From positions 1-35,537 of the forward strand of contig JAADVB010000203.1 in assembly GCA_023334545.1 (NCBI GenBank): a stretch of DNA of 35,537 nucleotides. The letters are read 5' to 3'. The notes beneath the pieces were generated by a model. It worked only from the letters and a program-made list of their open reading frames with translations, made no database searches and was not told the DNA's origin. Origin of the DNA: Salisapilia sapeloensis. Taxonomy: Eukaryota > Oomycota > Peronosporomycetes > Peronosporales > Salisapiliaceae. This document shows, piece after piece, positions 30,180-35,537 of the stretch. A program made the position numbers and the translations under genes. Position 1 is the stretch's first letter; the number at the start of each line of letters is the position of its first letter.

Positions 30180-30884
30180 TTAAGGTATGTTAAACGATAC
30201 AGACGATGTCCTTCGAGACTTCAAGTTTAAAGGCCGAGAACTCGTTAGAGCTGACACGGGGTAGCGTCTGAATGTGGCTTGATCAACGTTTTCCTTGTCC
30301 TGGAGTCGTCGGGCTTTAGAGCTCTTTTCCGACGCGTGCCATTCAGAGTCTTGTGTTCGCTCCCTCTTTGGAGCAACTGGATGTCGAGGTGTCCGTAGAT
30401 GAGATGGTTTCATCAATTGACTGTGTAAACGAGAGGGAGAACGTTTGGGAGGACTGCTAAGTGTCTCGGCCGACGGTTGGAAGTAGCGTGCTGCCATACT
30501 CGCTGGCCGAGACTTTGGCAGGACTGGATGTGTATGCTGGAGAAGTTCTGCCGAGGTATCCATCAGCTCTTCTTCACTGCCAAAGGACTTGAAGAAGATA
30601 TCTTCATCAGACATGCTGCTGGCCTGCTGCATTCGTTCTTGTAGCGATGGTCTGTTCATCGAACTCGAGGATGAGATGGCAGGCGGAGCTCCTGCATAAT
30701 GCTGATGAATGGAATTTCGAAATCCTTCTAAGCGACGCTGGTCCTTTTGGGACATGGGAGATATCCAGGATGCATCCTCCTGCATGTCGGCATCGTCATC
30801 GAGCCATGCCGGCCGCATTTCGACGTCCAGCATTGTATAGAATTTTACTATGTGTTTCCCGCGTTCGAAAAGCTGTTCGTTCAA
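30180..30884 (-). CDS. Small Ser-rich basic protein with a KEN box
   Basis: ORF of 234 residues, or 217 if the second Met (30833) is used; the second start gives the more natural MLDVEMRPAWLDDDAD. No domain is recognised. The N-terminal part is acidic with a possible helix (DEDIFFKSFGSEEELMD, about 91-107). The C-terminal half is rich in Ser, Pro, Arg and Lys with several SP/TP sites (SSPPKRSPSR, RTPRHPVAPKRE), and contains QDKENVDQ at about 194-201, a perfect KEN box. Family knowledge: KEN boxes are recognised by the APC/C, which destroys mitotic regulators. Together with proline-directed phospho-sites this suggests a cell-cycle protein, but that is inference. It is tail-to-tail with NUP93 (42 bp) and close upstream lies the TOG gene's 3' end. 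Confidence 0.65.
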   Translation of the reverse strand: MNEQLFERGKHIVKFYTMLDVEMRPAWLDDDADMQEDASWISPMSQKDQRRLEGFRNSIHQHYAGAPPAISSSSSMNRPSLQERMQQASSMSDEDIFFKSFGSEEELMDTSAELLQHTHPVLPKSRPASMAARYFQPSAETLSSPPKRSPSRLHSQLMKPSHLRTPRHPVAPKRERTQDSEWHASEKSSKARRLQDKENVDQATFRRYPVSALTSSRPLNLKSRRTSSVSFNIP

Positions 30885-30968
30885 ATGGCGTGGACTATAG
30901 ATTATTTCGTATAGAAATGAAATAGAAAACGGAAAGTAAACTTTTTTGTACTTTTACCGTTCCTCTTG

Positions 30969-33900
30969 CTAGCAAATATCCTTTCGAGCTATACCTAGGA
31001 TTCCGAGCAACCGATCTTGTTGCATGGAGCTCAACTTATTCGCTGACTGCATCATAGACGAACCAAGTTTATCGTACAAGGCTTGAAGTAACTGAGCATT
31101 GACTTCTTTGATGTCTGCTCGAGCTTCTTTCATCAAGTTGAATGCGACTGGTAGCACATATCTAGAGATACAAGTTCATGAATTAGAAATACTGCAGGTA
31201 TTTATCTCACATTAGCAATATACCTGGTGAGCGCACTACTAAGTTTCTCGTCACACTGTTGTGTCAACCCTGCCAGGCTCGATACTAGAAATGGTTTGGT
31301 TTTAACATTTGCCGATCCTATGGCAACGGACAAATGTTGGCACATTGCTCTTTCATCCGCATGAGTACAAAGCGATTGAAGGTTCGCTTTGGCTAGCTCT
31401 GACAATCTAGTATTACTCGAGGCAACGTTTTTGACGATAGAAGTGAGGAAAGGTGGCAAGACCACTTCCATCGTACTACCGAGAACTGGCATCATCTTGA
31501 TCATGCTCTCGAGCGCTAGCATATTTACTTTAGAATTCCCATCCTCGGTGCGCTTGATGATCGCGTCAAAGAAAGGAAGTAGTCGGCTACTGCTACACAG
31601 TCCCGGACCTGAATCCTCGACAAGTTTAGTCGCGTCCTGCAACGCCTTGTACCGAACTTCCCAATTGTTGTTTTCCAATCGCTTTTGTACGTCCTCAAAT
31701 TCCTCCACTTCTGAAGATGATAATTGCACTCGCTGTGTTTGAACCTTTCTACCGGCCGACGACGTTCCTCGCATCATATTCTTCTTGGCAGGCTGAGATG
31801 AAGCTCTTGTACTTGGTTGGTTCGTGACCAGTCTTTTCGTACTGTTATTTGCAGTATCCATCCGCTGAAGGGAGCTAATGGTTGCAGTCTGTAGTATTTG
31901 GTGAAGCTTTCCGTGAGAACTGGTCGGAAGCACTTCCTTTAGTTCACTTTCTTTCATGCCCAGAGTAGCATGCAGGTACACAACAACAGCTTTAGCTAAA
32001 GCTCTGACATCTTGATTCGCATCCTCCAGCATTTTGCCTACTGTCAACAAGGCTGGAGAGAGCTCCTGACCTATGCGAACCTTATTGCTGATCCGCTCGA
32101 AGACGTAGCGTATGCTCCTCGCGACTTCCTTCCGAATAGCAACAGCTCGACTGGAAGCATATGAAGTGAGTAGAGGGATGTATTTGCTCGATGAACAGCT
32201 TTGAATGATCACTTGAATAGACGTGGAAGCCGCTTCACAGACGAATGCATTCGAGTCAGCACTTCGCTTTAACAAAACTGGAATAATTCCGCCCAACTCT
32301 TGATCCATCGTCTTACCAAAGTTGCTACACATAGCATTTAGTGCTAGGAAGCCGTTCTTGCATACTGAAGATCGGAGACTAGTAACGTGGCGAATAACTT
32401 CGGTGCATACGATATGAGCTCTTTCGCGCAAAAGCATAGGATGGTGATGTGCTAGTCGTCGTATCATAGTCAAGGCATTAAAGTTGACTTCCCAGTCATC
32501 ACTCTGTAGTTGAGGCAAGAGCTTGCTCATCACATCTTTTGGGCTAGTTACTGCAGTCAACTCTTCGTCCTCTAGATACCGTGCATCTTGTTTACCAGCG
32601 ATATTACTAAACTCTTTCTGTTCGGTTGACATTTGTACAGGACGACGTCTTAATGGTCGCTTCTTTTGACACTCTTCAATTTCAATACCTTCACCTCCAA
32701 CACTCGGGTGTGTGTTCACAGTATCTCTTGTCTCTTCCATCTTGTAAGATATCCTCTGCTTTGGTGGCAGCTCCGATTCTATGAAAGACGTTGATATGTT
32801 TGCACCTTTCTCTTGAACCTTATCGGAAGCTAACTGCGCTGCCTGCTGCTTTTGCTTCGCTTCCAACCTCTTCCTTGTCGCCAGTGATATGGGTCTTTTG
32901 GGCTTTGCTGTACCTCTGTCCGTGATCACTATTTCCTCCGGGGCACTTTCGTCCATTTCACCACGTCCATCTCCTTCATGAGACTCGAAATAGTCACCAT
33001 GCGCTCTGTTTCGGTTCCTTTTATGAATTGGAGAATTACCTTGGAAATTGTCACGACAAGTGAAACTTTTACTTGCAGCTTCACTTTCCATTTCCTGAAG
33101 CTTCTGTGGGCTGTAGATTGCGTCCACAGCGCACGGTTCGTCTACATGGTGCAATCGTCGAGACAACTTAGGTTTTGTCGGAGAAGCATGTACTTGAAAC
33201 GGTATTGATGTATGCAACGGGACGCCAGCAGAAGCAGTGTCATTTCCAAGCACCTCTTCTTCTTCGCTGTCCGTAAACGCATCGTCTCTTGGACTACCTT
33301 GTTCATCCTCTCTCACACCACTCGCCAAATTAAGTTTATGATTCTGTCGATTGCTTGTGGTCGAATCATTACGCTTGCGATTACTGGTTCCGCTGGTCGG
33401 CATGCCAAGAAAGGGTTGATCACAAACCAAGTCAGGACCTACAGCACTGGTATCGTCCACCTCAAACGTTTCGCATGTTTCTTCATCCAAAAAGAACATG
33501 AGGCTGCCGTCTTGGCAAAGCTTGGGCGACTGTTTTCGATGAATCCTTTGTGTCAGAGTTTCCGTGTCAATTTGATCAAGTACCTCCTCGTCTAAGACCG
33601 ACTCCAACGCTGTCACTATCTTTCTCTGGTGTATACAACCGAGTGTTACAATGAGCTCATAAGCCATCCCTCGCACACTGTCGTCAATGTCGACTAAAAG
33701 CTCCCCAACGGTGCCAGACAGATCCTTCGGCAACGTAAAATGTACACGGCCATGGTTGGCTCCCTCGTCAGCTAGCAACAGGACAATCCACATTCGGAGG
33801 GCATGGTTTTGGCCTCGGCTATTTTTCTCACGCAAAGATGGAACTAGAGCGTACACTGCATTAGACAGATCGACACCGTCTGACTTCACCCACTTCCTAA

Positions 33901-35182
33901 CCATTCTGTTCGCATGAGCCGATAAGCTGTGGTCTTCGCCAAATCGCGACACTAATTTGACGAGATAAGGTAGAACACTTTCAAGAAGAGCAGGTATTTC
34001 CTCTTTTTTCGATAGATCCCAATACTCAATGCACTTCAAAGCAATTACCTCCACGATATCTAATGATTTGGTAACCACGTTGATATCGTCGTCTGTGAAT
34101 AGGGAGCAACAGATAGAAAGTAACTCATGAATATCTCTCTCAGGTAGGTCACCGATTACTGCGGGCTCTGTCTGTCGACATAGATTCAGTAACTGCTCGA
34201 TGGCTTTCCTCCTTTCACTATCTTCGAGATGACTTTCACAAGTTTCCGATACGAGGACATTCAGCATATACTGGGGTACAAAACCAAATTGCAATATCGT
34301 CGTTGAATTTGCTGTCAGCTCTGAGGTGGCGGACATCATGCTTTCTCGTGAATCCGGCGGTGATCGATCCGATATAGACTGAGGTAGCGTCGAGTGCAAA
34401 TAATGTTTCGTAGTCCATGCTGCTTCATAAAGCATTCGGATAGGCTCCCGATGCTCCGCAAGTGTCTGGCGATCCTCAGCACTGAGAAAGCCCACGGCTT
34501 TCTCAAATTCCCCTCCCCAATGTACCTGAAGTTTAGCAACAACTTCCTCTGCTGCTACAACAACGCTCTCTTCTTCATCTTCCAACATTGGCACCGTTGC
34601 TTGGATAAGGAAAACAATAAGTTCTTGATCAGCTTTGGACAGCACACTCGGCGTAGCACTGCGTTGTCTAGTATGAGCAAACTTGTCTTCCACGAGACGA
34701 AGAACCACCATCAAAGATGCCTCCCGGACATATGAATCATCATTTGCCATCCCAATATTGACCATGAGGTCTGTCACACCTTCTAAATCCCCCGCCACAT
34801 TGATGTATTTCTCGAAAACAGTAAATGTTTCATCATGGAGTTGCACAGGAGCATCTTCATCTCGAATGTTTCGACATTCTTCCCAAGACCTTGACGGCAG
34901 CTTTGGTACAAGATGTGGTAATATCGAGGAGAGGATGAGGGAAGCATCGCCTCCAATGATGGACATGACGTCTTGCACAAGTAACAATGCTTCGAAGGCA
35001 ATAGACCAATTGTCTGACAGAATACGTCGACGAACAGCATGCAGAAAGCGGCGAACGTTTCGGACAGGAAAGTAGGATTCCTCCACAGCAGCAACCTTAC
35101 GTAGCTTCTGTAAAGCATTCAATCGCACATCCGCATTCTCGTCCTCCAATTGATATACTAGCGTATCCACGTTTCCACTCAT
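30969..35182 (-). CDS. TOG-domain array protein, TOGARAM/crescerin type
   Basis: Exons 35182-31224 and 31161-30969, joined in phase 2 by a 62-bp intron, give about 1383 residues. Four HEAT-type TOG regions are seen: about 1-230 (VYQLEDENADVRLNALQKLRK), 300-565, 890-1080 and 1155-1383. The third matches TOGARAM TOG3 well: DWEVNFNALTMIRRLAHHHP, EVIRHVTSLRSSVCKNGFLAL, MDQEL, LLKRSADSNAFVCEAAS. The linker at 566-890 is charged and disordered. The last exon completes the final helices (YVLPVAFNLMKEARADIKEVN). Family knowledge: crescerin proteins bind tubulin and control length and stability of cilia microtubules; XMAP215 types have other TOG order. So a flagellar role is expected and suggests zoospore formation. 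No kinase, kinesin or membrane part. The start is the first Met, directly before the first HEAT helix. Confidence 0.9.
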
Positions 35183-35487
35183 CTTTCACAACTAATGACC
35201 TATTAGCTGCTCAAGCGTGATAAAAATAAAGTGAAACGCCTCTAGCGAAGTAGCTTACTAGCATTAAATACGCTTGAATTAATTAAAGTCGATGTAATGG
35301 ACATCCAATTCCAACAACTATCGAGCTTCCGATTAAAGTGTGATGGTTTGAGTTTACCATGCCCCCTCTGAGCTAACCTTCAATCTCGTGCAGCTGCTTG
35401 CGCGAGCTAGCAGTCTAGCAGTGTTCTCAGTCCAAATTTTGATTCCTACTGGCAACAACCTCGGGAGCAAACAAGAAGCGAGCCGTG
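35183..35487. promoter_or_regulatory. Divergent promoter region with an Inr-like element
   Basis: 305 bp between the TOG gene and a + strand start. TCTCAGTCCAAATTTT at 35425-35440 is close to the oomycete Inr consensus (GCTCATTYYNCAWTTT) and lies 48 bases before the ATG at 35488. Confidence 0.45.
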
Positions 35488-35537
35488 ATGTCTACGAATA
35501 ACCAAAGTGGAAGAGGACGTGGAAGAGGGGGTAGTCG
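35488..35537 (+). CDS. Start of an RGG-rich protein (cut by window end)
   Basis: ATG at 35488 opens a frame that reads MSTNNQSGRGRGRGGSR to the window end. Arg-Gly-Gly starts occur in RNA-binding proteins, including Argonaute N-termini and fibrillarin-like proteins, so the family cannot be told from 16 codons. The Inr-like element before it supports a true gene start. Confidence 0.5.
   Translation, partial: MSTNNQSGRGRGRGGS

Noticed and set aside
1-35537. CRISPR array, tRNA or rRNA gene
   Set aside because: No regularly spaced direct repeats, no cloverleaf with a GGTTCRA arm, and no rRNA-like conserved blocks were noticed.

Overview
This window looks like nuclear DNA of an oomycete (stramenopile). 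The recognisable proteins are eukaryotic: ribosomal protein S10, a NUP93/NIC96 nucleoporin, a PUF protein, a mitochondrial SLC25 carrier and a peroxisomal/mitochondrial dienoyl-CoA isomerase. Genes are densely packed on both strands with few, very short introns. All introns I could place are GT...AG; most are about 50-60 bp, and one is 286 bp. Oomycete-style traits are a single-repeat MYB with a THAQKY helix, several Inr-like start elements, and several large scaffold proteins joining PDZ, ZZ, PH or C2 modules. A TOGARAM/crescerin-type ciliary protein suggests a lineage that still makes flagella (zoospores). I cannot name the species; the compactness fits Albugo-like or downy-mildew/Phytophthora-like genomes. 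I see no bacterial-type operons, CRISPR arrays, tRNA/rRNA genes or intact transposons.

Left part (1-10.4 kb): a MYB-related regulator (-), a gene-poor 1.3 kb, an ankyrin/coiled-coil protein in six exons (+), tail-to-tail with a small TPX2-like basic protein (-), then about 1.2 kb without a clear gene. This is followed by a two-exon flavin amine oxidase (+) whose upstream region carries a chain of short uORFs, and a three-exon Pumilio protein (-).

Middle part (10.4-22.8 kb): a 1.3 kb gene-free stretch with a cluster of short inverted repeats; a tail-anchored TPR protein (-); a 972-residue PDZ + ZZ protein with four copies of an MYxxVxxVLGF motif (-); an unrecognised two-exon coiled-coil protein (-); a six-exon ankyrin protein (+); ribosomal protein S10 (-); and two metabolic genes in the same direction, a mitochondrial carrier of the carnitine/amino-acid type and ECH1 (+). 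The last two could both serve fatty-acid oxidation, but nothing shows co-regulation.

Right part (22.8-35.5 kb): a 1451-residue protein with RanBP2 zinc finger, two PDZ, PH, C2, a coiled coil, an unnamed conserved region and a Gly/Arg-rich tail with five WH2-like motifs (-). It is head-to-head with NUP93 (+), which is tail-to-tail with a small Ser-rich protein carrying a KEN box (-). Then come a four-TOG crescerin-like protein (-) and the first codons of an RGG-type protein (+) cut by the window end.

Most genes are ordinary housekeeping or cytoskeletal genes. I did not find a clear new defence or mobile system. The best candidates for novelty are the two scaffold proteins and the uORF chain before the amine oxidase. 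All exon joins were inferred by eye from GT/AG sites, reading-frame continuity and family likeness; no search or transcript data were available.
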